DNA from: Verrucomicrobiaceae bacterium
Lineage (GTDB): Bacteria > Verrucomicrobiota > Verrucomicrobiia > Verrucomicrobiales > V1-33
Assembly (NCBI GenBank): GCA_027483175.1
Contig: JAIXVE010000285.1
Span: 1-40,237 of the forward strand
Direction of reading: 5' to 3'
DNA length: 40,237 nucleotides
The position numbers and the translations under genes are program-made. Positions 7,502 through 16,054 of the stretch are shown here, in pieces. Every line of letters starts with the position of its first letter. Within the stretch, counting starts at the first letter, position 1. The notes beneath the pieces were generated by a model. It was not told where the DNA came from. It was given only the letters and a program-made list of their open reading frames with translations, and made no database searches.

Positions 7502-8953
7502 ATGGAGATTCCGTATACTGTAAATGCCCGGCCTGACACTGGCCTGTACAATGCCAAGGTGGGCATCTGGCTCTTTCTTGCGTCCGAAGTGATGCTGTTC
7601 GGGGGGTTGTTCTCCTCGTATGTGTTTCTGCGGATCGGGGCAGATTTTCCGTGGCCGTTCCATGAACTGAAGGTCAAGCCTGGATTTATCAACACGCTGG
7701 TGCTGATTGCGTCGTCGGTTTCGGTGGTGGCTGCGTGGGCGGCGGTGAAGGCGCGGCGTTACGGTTGGTTCCAGTTCAACATGATCTTCACGCTGTGCTG
7801 CGCGCTGGGCTTCATGGGGATCAAGGGGTATGAGTACTTCCACAAGTTCCAGCATTACTCCTTTGAGTTCACGGATGGATCGGTGATCAACGGGCATCCG
7901 ATTCATGCGGATGAGAAGAATCATGGGGACCGGATTGTGTTTGGAGAGGTGAAGTCGATCGTGATTGATCTGCGGAACAGCAATCTTGAGTTTCTCGATC
8001 AGCGTCGGGAGAAGAAGGGCGAGTTGCCTTATGCGATGCCTGCGGGCGGGGATTTGAAGTTCAAGTCACCGTCGGGCAAGGAAGTGGTTCTGACGAAAGA
8101 CTGGTTGAAGGCGCAGAAGCGGAAGTGGCTGGATGCGGCTGGCGAGTTGTCCCGGACGGTGACGGCGTATGAGCTTGAGAAGGCTGCGAACAAGGGGAAT
8201 GATGAGGCGCTGGCGGCGATCAATGCGAAGCTGGATGGGGCGAACAAGGTGGCGATCGAGAAGGCGAAGGCTGAGGATCTGACGCAGTCGCTGAAGCTGG
8301 ATGTGGTGGGTGAGCCGCTGCTGTTCCTTGTGAAGGAGAGCAATGTGGCGAAGTACGGGCAGGCTGAGCTGAGCTTTAAGGATTCGACGGTGCTGCAGGG
8401 CAAGCTGGAGACGGATGCGATCGAGTTCAACGCGGACCTGATTGATTTGCGGAAGAACAAGGATGCTGAGAAGGCGCTGGTCTGGAAGTACTATCCTGAC
8501 CTTAAGGATGATTTTCTCCGCCATCGGGATGAGAAGTCGGAGGAGTTCAAGAAGAAGTATCCGAAGCGTGCGGGGACGGCGGATGCGGATCCGGACAATC
8601 TCCGTGAGTCTCTGCGGTTTGAGTTTGAGGTGGCGCTCCCTGAGGAGCACGCGCACAAGCTGCTGCACGATCACAGCATGGCGGTGAGTCTGCCGAGGAG
8701 CGAGAAGCGGTTTTATTCGAATTTCACGCCGGCGCTGAGCCCATACTATGCGATTTACTTCCTGATGACTGGGCTACACGGCCTGCACGTGATTGGTGGG
8801 GCGATTGTCCTTGGGTGGTTCCTGATTACGGGGAAGAAGATGTACCGGGAGAATCCGGAGCATCTTGCGAACCGGGTGGAGGTCGGTGGTCTGTTCTGGC
8901 ACTTTGTCGATCTGGTCTGGATCTTCCTGTTCCCTCTTTATTACCTGATGTAA
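7502..8953 (+). CDS. coxC: Cytochrome c oxidase subunit III with a large soluble insertion
   Basis: The ends match a five-helix bacterial subunit III: residues 1-120 ([22 protein letters not shown], then two more helices ending KGYEYFHKF) and about 405-483 ([42 protein letters not shown]). Between them lie roughly 280 hydrophilic residues with no match I recognise, rich in Lys, Glu and Asp and with helical stretches. A usual family member is about 200 residues. The frame stays open with normal codon use across the insert, so this is one protein and not two genes with an error. The insert would sit in a loop after the third helix. It starts 33 bases after coxA and ends 13 before coxD. Confidence 0.92.
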   Translation: MEIPYTVNARPDTGLYNAKVGIWLFLASEVMLFGGLFSSYVFLRIGADFPWPFHELKVKPGFINTLVLIASSVSVVAAWAAVKARRYGWFQFNMIFTLCCALGFMGIKGYEYFHKFQHYSFEFTDGSVINGHPIHADEKNHGDRIVFGEVKSIVIDLRNSNLEFLDQRREKKGELPYAMPAGGDLKFKSPSGKEVVLTKDWLKAQKRKWLDAAGELSRTVTAYELEKAANKGNDEALAAINAKLDGANKVAIEKAKAEDLTQSLKLDVVGEPLLFLVKESNVAKYGQAELSFKDSTVLQGKLETDAIEFNADLIDLRKNKDAEKALVWKYYPDLKDDFLRHRDEKSEEFKKKYPKRAGTADADPDNLRESLRFEFEVALPEEHAHKLLHDHSMAVSLPRSEKRFYSNFTPALSPYYAIYFLMTGLHGLHVIGGAIVLGWFLITGKKMYRENPEHLANRVEVGGLFWHFVDLVWIFLFPLYYLM

Positions 8954-8966
8954 GCCCCACACGGCC

Positions 8967-9323
8967 ATGGATTCCTCACACGACAACCCTACGGGGCACG
9001 ATTCTCACGATCATCCGATTGATTTCGCGAAGGCGATCCGCACTTACCTGATGGTGGGTGGGGCGCTGGTTTTCGGGACGATCATCACGGTGTTTGTAGC
9101 CTACAAGGTGGACCTTGGGGACATTCACCTGAACATTGCGCTCGGATTGCTGATTGCGACGGTGAAGGTGTCGCTGGTGGCGCTGATCTTCATGCACCTC
9201 AATCACGAGCGGGGGCTGATCTACAAGACGCTGCTGTTCACGATGATTTTCTTTGCGGCGATGATGTTTTTGTTCTGCCTGGCGTATTTGGATCCGATCA
9301 AGGATTCGTTCTTCAAACCCTGA
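8967..9323 (+). CDS. coxD: Cytochrome c oxidase subunit IV family protein
   Basis: The 118-residue protein has three predicted transmembrane helices: about 27-48, 55-78 with LGLLIATVKVSLVALIFMHLNHE, and 86-108. The pattern KVSLVALIFMHL is typical of the prokaryotic subunit IV family (CtaF/CoxD), a small accessory subunit that stabilises the oxidase. The N-terminus is His- and Asp-rich (SHDNPTGHDSHDH), echoing the His-rich start of CoxA. It lies 13 bases after coxC and 11 before the next small gene. The family call is good; the meaning of the His-rich leader is unknown. Confidence 0.88.
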   Translation: MDSSHDNPTGHDSHDHPIDFAKAIRTYLMVGGALVFGTIITVFVAYKVDLGDIHLNIALGLLIATVKVSLVALIFMHLNHERGLIYKTLLFTMIFFAAMMFLFCLAYLDPIKDSFFKP

Positions 9324-9334
9324 GTTCTGCTGTC

Positions 9335-9538
9335 ATGTCCCTCAAGAGCTTCCACGTCTTCTTTCTTGTGATCGCGATTCTTTTCGATCTAGGGATACTG
9401 GCGTACGCGTTGCTTGGGGACAACAGTGTGACTAAGGAGCTGCGGGACTACGGGGTGGGTTTCGGGGTGATTGCGGCGGCGCTGATTGTGTACACGGTGT
9501 GGTTTGTGCGGCGGAAGGCGCCGCAGATCATTGTGTGA
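9335..9538 (+). CDS. Small two-helix membrane protein, unknown
   Basis: The 67-residue product is almost entirely two transmembrane helices (about 5-28 and 42-59) joined by a short polar loop (GDNSVTKELRDYG), ending in a positive RRKAPQIIV tail. I do not recognise a named family. It sits between coxD and another tiny membrane protein inside the oxidase operon, 11 bases after coxD, and its codon use matches its neighbours. It is probably an accessory oxidase subunit or assembly factor, but this rests on position only. Confidence 0.65.
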   Translation: MSLKSFHVFFLVIAILFDLGILAYALLGDNSVTKELRDYGVGFGVIAAALIVYTVWFVRRKAPQIIV

Positions 9539-9564
9539 GAGCCGAGCATCTACTGAATGAGCCT

Positions 9565-9759
9565 ATGACTACGATGATGATTCCACAGGCGTGTGCCACC
9601 TGCATTGGGCAGAGTGGGCAGGTGACGGTGCTTGCGGCGAACGGGGCGGTGTTTGTGATGCTTGGGGCGCTGATGCTGGTGTTTGGTGTGATTTTTGCGA
9701 TTGTGGTGTCCTTTATCCGCCGAGCGCGGCGCCTTGAGGCGGAGGTGGCGCAGTCCTGA
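9565..9759 (+). CDS. Small one-helix protein with a CxxC motif, oxidase-associated
   Basis: The start is the ATG at 9565; the frame is open further upstream but would overlap the preceding gene. The 64-residue product begins with a Cys pair (ACATCIGQ), followed by one transmembrane helix (about 28-50) and a basic RRARR stop-transfer region. A CxxC near the N-terminus of a tiny membrane protein next to coxB suggests a metal or thiol role, for example in copper handling, but this is inference. It is not a haem site because there is no His after the second Cys. coxB begins 31 bases downstream. Confidence 0.6.
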   Translation: MTTMMIPQACATCIGQSGQVTVLAANGAVFVMLGALMLVFGVIFAIVVSFIRRARRLEAEVAQS

Positions 9760-9790
9760 ACAAGGGTTAAGAGTTCATCCTACGATTGTT

Positions 9791-10690
9791 ATGGGTATCC
9801 TGAATAAACTTCTCGGCATTCCGCCTGTTGGTTCCGAGCATGGTCACATGCTGGACCACATGCTTGAAGTCGTGCACTGGTTCATGCTGTTTCTTGGCGT
9901 TGGCTGGGGGATTTTCATTGCTTATGCGCTGTATCGTTTCCGGCAGAAGAAGCACCCGAAGGCGTCTTACACTGGGGTGACGGGCCATGCGTCGAGCCAC
10001 ATTGAGATTGGGGTGATTGTGACGGAGGTCGTGCTGCTGCTTGGGTTTGCGTTTCCGTTGTGGGCGACGCGGGTGGACGAGTTTCCTGATCCGGACGTGC
10101 GGGTGAATGCCTTTGCGGAGCAGTTCAAGTGGAGCTTCCAGTATCCTGGGGCGGACGGGAAGTTCGGGATGACGAACCGGTTTCTGATGAGTTCGGCGAA
10201 TCCGATTGGGATTGATCCTGAGGATCCGAATGGATTGGATGACATTGTGGTTCCGGAGTTATTCCTGCCGAAGGGGAAGAAGATTGAGATTGCGGTGACA
10301 TCGAAGGATGTGATTCACAATCTGGCGCTGGTGGGGATGCGGATTGCGCAGGATGCGGATCCAGGGAAGGTGAGTCGGATGTGGTTTGTGCCTTCTGCGA
10401 TTGGAGATTCCGAGATTATCTGCGGGCAGCTGTGCGGGGCGGCGCACGGGAATATGAAGTCGCTGCTGCACGTGGTGGATCAGAAGTCGTTTGAGGGCTG
10501 GGCGAAGGATGCGCCGAAGTTCAAGGATTCTCCGTTTGGAGCGGAGGCTGCGAAGAAGCTTGGGCTTGCGCCTGCGGCGGCGGCGACACCGCCGGTGGCT
10601 CCGGTGGCGACTCCGGCACCTGCGGCGGAAACACCTGCCCCGGCAGCGGCACCTGCTGCAGCGCCTGCGCCTGCGGCGGAGGTGAAGTGA
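9791..10690 (+). CDS. coxB: Cytochrome c oxidase subunit II with CuA site
   Basis: The start is the ATG at 9791, giving 299 residues that open with a two-helix hairpin (about 28-50 and 72-92). The periplasmic cupredoxin domain follows. The CuA ligands are visible as H176 (DVIHN), C211 and C215 (CGQLC), H219 and M222 (GAAHGNM). The common Glu between the cysteines is Gln, which still supplies a backbone carbonyl. CuA accepts electrons from cytochrome c and passes them to CoxA. No fused cytochrome c domain is present; the last about 40 residues are a low-complexity Ala/Pro tail. coxB usually opens such operons, but here it is last, just before a terminator. Confidence 0.95.
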   Translation: MGILNKLLGIPPVGSEHGHMLDHMLEVVHWFMLFLGVGWGIFIAYALYRFRQKKHPKASYTGVTGHASSHIEIGVIVTEVVLLLGFAFPLWATRVDEFPDPDVRVNAFAEQFKWSFQYPGADGKFGMTNRFLMSSANPIGIDPEDPNGLDDIVVPELFLPKGKKIEIAVTSKDVIHNLALVGMRIAQDADPGKVSRMWFVPSAIGDSEIICGQLCGAAHGNMKSLLHVVDQKSFEGWAKDAPKFKDSPFGAEAAKKLGLAPAAAATPPVAPVATPAPAAETPAPAAAPAAAPAPAAEVK

Positions 10691-10734
10691 GGGTGTCGAA
10701 AGCGGAGCGGTGAGCGTAGATTGATTTCGAGGGC

Positions 10735-10768
10735 GGGCGCTGAGGTGATCTCAGCGTCCGTTTTCATT
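10735..10768 (+). terminator. Intrinsic terminator after coxB
   Basis: A 10-bp stem (GGGCGCTGAG at 10735-10744 and CTCAGCGTCC at 10750-10759, one G-T pair) encloses a 5-base loop and is followed by GTTTTCATT. This is a standard Rho-independent terminator and closes the act-cox transcription unit, separating it from ctaA. Confidence 0.88.
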
Positions 10769-10787
10769 CCTGACTTTGAAGAGAGAG

Positions 10788-11813
10788 ATGCGAGGGATAG
10801 CTGAGAGACTGCTGCCGCGTGCGGCGCTGCTGACGCTGGTGCTGTTGTACCTTGTGGTGCTGGCTGGGGCGGTGGTGCGGGCGACGGGATCAGGGATGGG
10901 GTGTCCGGACTGGCCTCGTTGTTATGGGCGGCTGGTTCCGCCGGTGAGGGCGGAGGAGATTGATTTTGCGAAGCTTGATCTGGCGAAGTACCGGAAGTCG
11001 TGGGCGGGCCATGGGCGGGCGGAGGTGGAGGTGACGGAGGCGAGTGTGCGGGAGAATTTCAGTGCGATGGAGACGTGGATTGAGTTTTTGAATCGGTGTC
11101 TTGGGGCGGTGAGTGGGTTGGCGGCGCTGGCGACGCTGGTGCTGGCGGTCGCATCGGGGCGGCGGGATTTGCTATTGAAGGGGGTGCTGGTAGGGCAGGT
11201 GGTATTGTTTGGGGTGGTGGCGTGGCTTGGGAAGGTGGTGGTGGACACGAATCTGCTGCCGTGGAAGATCACGCTGCACATGATGCTGGCGATGGGGTTG
11301 ATCACGACGGCGCTATGGATTCGGCACCGGGTGGTGCCTGGGCGTGAGATGGTGGTTTCGAAGTCGCTGAGGTGGCATCTTGTGGCGTGTGTGGTGGCGG
11401 TGGTGGGGCAGACGGTGGTGGGGACGCAGGTACGGGAGATTGTGGATCAGGCGAAGCTGGCGGGATGCTGCGGGGATGGGGCGGGTGAGAAGCTGGAGAC
11501 GGTGCTTGGGGTGACGTTTGCGTGGCACCGGGTGGGAGCGGTGGTGGTGGTGACGCTGGTGGGATTGGTGTTTTTCCGGCTGCGGGCGCGGGGCGAGTGT
11601 GTTGAGGCGGCGCCGGTGCTGATTCCGGTGCTGGGGATGCTGGTGGCGATGGAGTATGTGGCCGGGGTGGTGCTGATCCGGGCGAATTTGCCTGCGGTGG
11701 TGCAGCCGGTGCACCTGCTGATGGCATTTCTGGTGCATGGGGTTGGGTTGTCGCTGCTGTTGCGCAGCCGGTTGCGTGGTTCCGAGACTCCCGCCATGGT
11801 GGAACACGCATGA
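10788..11813 (+). CDS. ctaA: Haem A synthase (CtaA/COX15)
   Basis: The enzyme oxidises the C8 methyl of haem O to give haem A for the A-type oxidase. The start is ATG 10788, preceded by GAAGAGAG; a TTG further 5' is less likely. The 341-residue membrane protein shows the family motif TGSGMGCPDWPRCYG with its Cys pair, and His residues in ITLHMML, FAWHRVG and QPVHLLMAFLVHG. The helix normally reading ExxHR is WIEFLNRCLG, so the usual haem-ligand His is Asn102 while the neighbouring Glu is kept. This variation may be normal in some lineages; I could not check. A CC pair lies in the second extracellular loop (LAGCCGDG). It overlaps ctaB by ATGA. Confidence 0.92.
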   Translation: MRGIAERLLPRAALLTLVLLYLVVLAGAVVRATGSGMGCPDWPRCYGRLVPPVRAEEIDFAKLDLAKYRKSWAGHGRAEVEVTEASVRENFSAMETWIEFLNRCLGAVSGLAALATLVLAVASGRRDLLLKGVLVGQVVLFGVVAWLGKVVVDTNLLPWKITLHMMLAMGLITTALWIRHRVVPGREMVVSKSLRWHLVACVVAVVGQTVVGTQVREIVDQAKLAGCCGDGAGEKLETVLGVTFAWHRVGAVVVVTLVGLVFFRLRARGECVEAAPVLIPVLGMLVAMEYVAGVVLIRANLPAVVQPVHLLMAFLVHGVGLSLLLRSRLRGSETPAMVEHA

Positions 11814-12784
11814 CTGCTCCTGCCCCACAGACTTCCGATGCTGCTATCGGTGCCACGCTACGGCCGGGATTTTCGCGTGGGGATTTCATGCTGCTGACGA
11901 AGGCGCGGCTGAGTGCGCTGGTGGTGGTGACGACGGCGGCTGGATACTGGCTGCATTGTCTGCTGGTGGACTGGCCGGGGGCGTTGCCGTGGCGGCTGGT
12001 GCATACGATTGCGGGGACGGCGCTGACGGCGTTCGGGGCGTCGGTTTTCAATCAACTGATGGAGATGGATGCGGATGCGCGGATGCAGCGGACGGCGGGG
12101 CGGCCGCTGGCGTCGCGGCGGCTGCAGCCGGAGGTGGCGTTTGTGATTGGGGCGTTGCTGGCTGGAGCGGGGATTATTCACCTTGGGGTGAAGGTGAATA
12201 CGGAGGCGGCGGCGCTGGCCGGGCTGACCCTGCTGGTGTATCTGTTCATCTACACGCCGATGAAGCGGAAGTCGGTGTGGAACACGATAGTGGGGGCGGT
12301 GTCTGGGGCGATTCCGCCGGTGATCGGGTGGGTGGCGGTGCCGGGAGGGCTGGAGTTCCGGAATTATCACCGGGTGCTGCTGAGGAGTGAGTTGATGACT
12401 GCGCCTGGGGCGATGTTTTTGTTCGGGCTGCTGTTTTTGTGGCAGCTGCCGCATTTTCTGGCGATCAACTGGATGTATCGGGAGGAGTATGTGCGTGGGG
12501 GATTTGTGATGTGGAGCAATGAGGATGAGAGCGGGGAGGCGACGGCGCGGCGGGCGTTGGGGTGGAGCCTGTTGTTGCTGCCGTTGGGGGTGTGGCCGCC
12601 GGTGGCTGGGTTTGCGTCGTGGTGGTTTGCGCCGATGGGATTGCTGCTGGGAGGGTGGCTGGTGTGGTTGAGCCTGAGGTTTCTGCGGGTGCCGGAGCGT
12701 GGGGCGGCGCGGCGATTGTTCTTTGCGACGCTTCTTTATCTCCCTGCGATGCTGGCAGCCGTATTGATCTGTGCCCGGCGCTGA
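11810..12784 (+). CDS. ctaB: Protohaem IX farnesyltransferase (haem O synthase)
   Basis: The product farnesylates haem B to haem O, the substrate of CtaA. The 324-residue UbiA-family prenyltransferase has the first Asp-rich motif NQLMEMDADARMQRTAGRP at about residues 83-101. The conserved second region YTPMKRKSVWNTIVGAVSGAI and later QLPHFLAINWMYREEY also match. About eight to nine transmembrane helices are visible. Its ATG overlaps the ctaA stop, so the two are translationally coupled. The first 20 residues are a short non-conserved leader. The function is clear from the motifs. Confidence 0.95.
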   Translation: MTAPAPQTSDAAIGATLRPGFSRGDFMLLTKARLSALVVVTTAAGYWLHCLLVDWPGALPWRLVHTIAGTALTAFGASVFNQLMEMDADARMQRTAGRPLASRRLQPEVAFVIGALLAGAGIIHLGVKVNTEAAALAGLTLLVYLFIYTPMKRKSVWNTIVGAVSGAIPPVIGWVAVPGGLEFRNYHRVLLRSELMTAPGAMFLFGLLFLWQLPHFLAINWMYREEYVRGGFVMWSNEDESGEATARRALGWSLLLLPLGVWPPVAGFASWWFAPMGLLLGGWLVWLSLRFLRVPERGAARRLFFATLLYLPAMLAAVLICARR

Positions 12785-12807
12785 GGCACCGAGAATTTTG
12801 ATTTCCC

Positions 12808-13542
12808 ATGTCTTCTCCCCATTCGGACACTGTTCCGCCACCTCCATCCCGCCGCACGGCGCTGGCCGTCTGTCTGGTGCTGATGGCGCTGGGGTCGGTG
12901 GTGTGGTTCAATTACTATCTGAAAGTGAAGCAGGATCTGATCAAGGGGCGGCTGCCGAAGAAGCAGTCGGTGGAGAAGGATCCGGGGTTGTTTGTGGATG
13001 TGAACGGGAAGGAGCGGCGGCTTGAGGAGGTGAAGGGGAAGGTGATTGTGCTGTCGTATCTGTACACGACGTGTCCGCGTGGGTGTGCGGGGGTGGCGGA
13101 TGCGATGAAGCGGCTGCAGGATGAGTTTGGGAGTGACCCGAGGTTTCAGCTGATTTCGGTGAGTCTGTATCCTGAGCACGACCGGCCGGAGTTGCTGAAG
13201 TCGTGGACGGAGACGAAGGGGTTCAAGGGGGAGAACTGGTGGTTTCTGACGACGAAGAACGGGACGGAGGCTGAGGGGAACGAGGTGCGGAAGTGGATGA
13301 TGAACACGTTCAAGATTTCGGTGCAGCGGAAGCCTGAGGAGCAGATCCGGGAGAATCCTGCGGATGTGTGGGATCACTCGCTGGTGATGGTGATGATTGA
13401 CCATCATGGATCGGTGCGGACGCCGACGGACAATGATTATTTCTGGCATCCGTTTCACGCGGCGTTTGATGATTCGTGGTATCCGCGGCCGATTGGGGAG
13501 GATGTGAAGAAGGTGCTGGAGGAGGCGGTGCGGGGGGAATGA
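12808..13542 (+). CDS. Sco1/SenC-family copper chaperone
   Basis: Sco proteins are thioredoxin-fold, membrane-tethered proteins that deliver copper to, or reduce, the CuA site of subunit II. This 244-residue protein has one N-terminal anchor (about 13-32), the copper-binding CPRGC motif (TTCPRGCAGVADAM), and a later conserved His in VWDHSLVMVMID. The domain spans about 50-200. The tail HPFHAAFDDSWYPRP has extra His residues beyond the usual domain. It lies 23 bases after ctaB in an oxidase assembly operon, which fits CoxB maturation. Confidence 0.93.
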   Translation: MSSPHSDTVPPPPSRRTALAVCLVLMALGSVVWFNYYLKVKQDLIKGRLPKKQSVEKDPGLFVDVNGKERRLEEVKGKVIVLSYLYTTCPRGCAGVADAMKRLQDEFGSDPRFQLISVSLYPEHDRPELLKSWTETKGFKGENWWFLTTKNGTEAEGNEVRKWMMNTFKISVQRKPEEQIRENPADVWDHSLVMVMIDHHGSVRTPTDNDYFWHPFHAAFDDSWYPRPIGEDVKKVLEEAVRGE

Positions 13543-13562
13543 GAGCTTTTACCTGAGGGAAC

Positions 13563-14108
13563 ATGACGAATCTGCCATTTATCAATGCGTGTCTGAACGG
13601 GCTGGCGACGGTGCTGCTGCTGGCTGGCTGGGTTGCGATCCGAAGCGGGAACCGCAAGGGGCATGCGGCGTGCATGGTGGCGGCGCTGACGGCGTCGGCG
13701 GCGTTTCTGGGGTGTTATCTGACGTGGCATGGGTGGCTGGTGCAGCATACTGGGAAGGGGCATGTGCCGTTCACGGCGGAAGGGACGGTGAGGGTGGTGT
13801 ATTTCTCGATACTGCTGACGCATCTTCTGGGGAGTTTCAGCATTGTGGTGCTTGTTCCGATGACGGTGTCGCGTGCTGCGCGGAGGAGTTTCAGGAGTCA
13901 CCGTGCGATTGCGCGGTGGACGCTGCCGGTGTGGTTGTATGTGTCGGTGACCGGGGTGGTGGTGTACCTGATGAACTATCGGTTGTATCCGTCGAGTGAG
14001 TGGGAGCGGATCCGGTGGCTTGAGGGGGTGGAGATGGGTGGGGGGGCGGGGATGGGTTCCGGGGTGAACCCGCCATCCATACCGGCGTCGGCACCTGGAC
14101 TTCAGTGA
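13563..14108 (+). CDS. DUF420 membrane protein, oxidase assembly
   Basis: The 181-residue protein matches DUF420: LPFINACLNG start, a GWVAIRSG loop, HxWxxQ-like TWHGWLVQHTGKGHVPF, a VYFSILLTHLLGSFSI helix, and HRAIARWTLPVWLYVSVTGVVVYLMNY. Four transmembrane helices are visible. DUF420 genes sit with ctaA/ctaB/sco genes, and the Staphylococcus relative CtaM is needed for haem-copper oxidase function, so an assembly role is likely. A weak GAGGGA Shine-Dalgarno precedes ATG 13563. The last about 40 residues, rich in Gly and Pro, lie outside the conserved domain. Confidence 0.87.
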   Translation: MTNLPFINACLNGLATVLLLAGWVAIRSGNRKGHAACMVAALTASAAFLGCYLTWHGWLVQHTGKGHVPFTAEGTVRVVYFSILLTHLLGSFSIVVLVPMTVSRAARRSFRSHRAIARWTLPVWLYVSVTGVVVYLMNYRLYPSSEWERIRWLEGVEMGGGAGMGSGVNPPSIPASAPGLQ

Positions 14109-14188
14109 GGAGGCAGGGCTGGCGGGGGTGGTGAAGAACGGTGCGGGGTCGCTTTACAAGCGGCGCTGGAGCCATTAGGGAGGCTGGC

Positions 14189-14194
14189 TATACT
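14189..14194 (+). promoter_or_regulatory. Candidate -10 element for lepA
   Basis: TATACT lies 22 bases before the lepA ATG, in a C/T-rich stretch that contrasts with the G-rich surroundings. No matching -35 at the usual distance was found, so this is a tentative call. Confidence 0.35.
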
Positions 14195-14215
14195 TTTTCC
14201 TTTTCCCGTACCGGA

Positions 14216-16018
14216 ATGCCTGTTGCTACTCTTACCCGTAATTTCTCGATCATCGCCCACATCGACCATGGGAAGACCACGTTGTCCGACCGGTTGCTTG
14301 AAGCCACCCGTACGGTGACGCAGCGGGAGATGCAGGCGCAGTTGCTTGACGCCATGGATCTCGAGCGCGAGCGGGGGATCACGATCAAGTGTCATCCTGT
14401 GACGATGGCGTACAAGGCGAGGGACGGGAAGACGTACAAGCTGAACCTGATTGACACGCCTGGGCACGTGGATTTTGCGTACGAGGTGAGCCGGAGTCTG
14501 GGTGCGTGCGAGGGGGCGGTGCTGCTGGTGGATGCGGCGCAGGGTGTGGAGGCGCAGACGGTGGCGAATCTGCATCTGGCGCTGGGGCAGAATCTGAAGA
14601 TTGTGCCGGTGATCAACAAGATTGATCTGCCGTCGAGCAATCTGCCGGCGGTTTACAAGCAGCTGGAGGACATTCTGGCGATTCCGCATGAGGAGGCGAT
14701 CAAGGCGAGTGCGAAGATGGGGATTGGGATTGAGGACATTCTGGAGGCGGTGATTGAGCGGGTGCCGCCGCCGCAGATTCCTGAGGATGGGTTGCTGAGG
14801 GCGAGTGTGTTTGACAGTGTGTTTGATGCGTACCGCGGGGTGGTGATGTATGTGCGGGTGGTGAGCGGGACGCTGAAGCGGGGGACGAATGTGACGATGT
14901 ACGCGACGAACAAGTCGTATGAGATCAAGGAGGTGGGGATCTTCACGCCGAAGCAGGCGCGGTGCGAGTCGCTGGTGCCTGGGGATGTGGGGTATGTGGT
15001 GGCGAACATGAAGAGCACGGCGGAGGTGAAGATCGGGGACACGATCATGGAGACGACGCGGATGGCGCCGGAGCCGCTGCCTGGGTTCAAGGAGATTCAG
15101 CCGATGGTGTACAGCGGGATTTATCCTGTGAGTTCGGATGATTTCGAGCCATTGAAGCTGGCGATGGGGAAGCTGCAGATCAACGACAGTGCGTTCCGCT
15201 ATCAGCAGGAGTCGTCGGCGGCGCTTGGTTTCGGGTTCCGGTGCGGGTTCCTTGGGTTGCTGCACATGGAGATTGTGGTGGAGCGGCTGCGGCGGGAGTA
15301 CAGCATGGATATCATTTCGACGTATCCGAGTGTGGTGTATGAGATCACGCTGACGAATGGGGATGAGTTGAAGATTGATAATCCGACGTACATGCCTGAT
15401 CCGGGGACGATGCAGGAGATCCGTGAGCCGATGGTGCGCGCGTTCATTCTGATTCCTAACGAGTGCATCGGGGACATCATGAAGCTGATCGGTGAGAAGC
15501 GCGGGGCGCTGGAGAACACGGAGACGCTGGATGCGCATCGTGTGATGCTGACGTGCATGCTGCCGCTGAATGAGATTCTGGTGGATTTCAACGACAAGCT
15601 GAAGAGCATCACGCGCGGGTACGGGAGCATGGATTATGAGTACTGCGGGTTCCGGGCGGACAAGCTGGTGAAGATGGAGATGCTGATCAACGGGGATCCG
15701 GTGGATGCGTTTGCGACGATTGTGCATCGTGACAAGGCGGAGACGCGTGGGCGTGCGCTGGCGAAGAAGCTGGCGGAGGTGATTCCGAAGCAGTTGTTCA
15801 CGGTGGCGATTCAGGCGGCGATCGGCGGGAAGATTGTGGCGCGGGAGAGCCTGACGGCGATGCGGAAGAATGTGACGGCGAAGTGTTATGGTGGTGACAT
15901 TTCGCGGAAGCGGAAGCTGCTGGAGAAGCAGAAGGAAGGGAAGAAGCGGATGAAGATGATCGGGAAGGTGAACATTCCGCAGGAGGCGTTTGTGGAGGTG
16001 CTGAAGACCGGGGATTGA
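14216..16018 (+). CDS. lepA: Elongation factor 4 (LepA), ribosome back-translocase GTPase
   Basis: The start is ATG 14216, giving 600 residues, the usual LepA length; the open frame upstream lacks conservation. The GTPase motifs are AHIDHGKTT (P-loop), RGITIK (switch I), DTPGHVDF and NKIDLPSS (NKxD). The domains follow the EF-G-like order, with the LepA-specific C-terminus at about 490-600 (GGKIVARESLTAMRKNVTAKCYGGD, SRKRKLLEKQKEGKKRMK). LepA acts on stalled or mis-translocated ribosomes. It is followed by lepB, the same order as the classical lepA-lepB pair in enterobacteria. Confidence 0.98.
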   Translation: MPVATLTRNFSIIAHIDHGKTTLSDRLLEATRTVTQREMQAQLLDAMDLERERGITIKCHPVTMAYKARDGKTYKLNLIDTPGHVDFAYEVSRSLGACEGAVLLVDAAQGVEAQTVANLHLALGQNLKIVPVINKIDLPSSNLPAVYKQLEDILAIPHEEAIKASAKMGIGIEDILEAVIERVPPPQIPEDGLLRASVFDSVFDAYRGVVMYVRVVSGTLKRGTNVTMYATNKSYEIKEVGIFTPKQARCESLVPGDVGYVVANMKSTAEVKIGDTIMETTRMAPEPLPGFKEIQPMVYSGIYPVSSDDFEPLKLAMGKLQINDSAFRYQQESSAALGFGFRCGFLGLLHMEIVVERLRREYSMDIISTYPSVVYEITLTNGDELKIDNPTYMPDPGTMQEIREPMVRAFILIPNECIGDIMKLIGEKRGALENTETLDAHRVMLTCMLPLNEILVDFNDKLKSITRGYGSMDYEYCGFRADKLVKMEMLINGDPVDAFATIVHRDKAETRGRALAKKLAEVIPKQLFTVAIQAAIGGKIVARESLTAMRKNVTAKCYGGDISRKRKLLEKQKEGKKRMKMIGKVNIPQEAFVEVLKTGD

Positions 16019-16054
16019 GCCAGGGAGAAAGAACCGAGAACTGAGATTGAAGTT

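Noticed and set aside
6227-7924. Long - strand open frame (565 codons) across coxA/coxC
   Set aside because: It is Arg/His/Gln-rich low complexity and lies opposite clearly conserved oxidase genes.
10776-10788. TTG start for ctaA at 10776
   Set aside because: ATG 10788 has a purine-rich Shine-Dalgarno before it and no conserved residue is lost.
14102-15727. Long - strand open frame (541 codons) across lepA
   Set aside because: It is opposite the highly conserved lepA, and its translation is Arg/His/Leu-rich with no domain.
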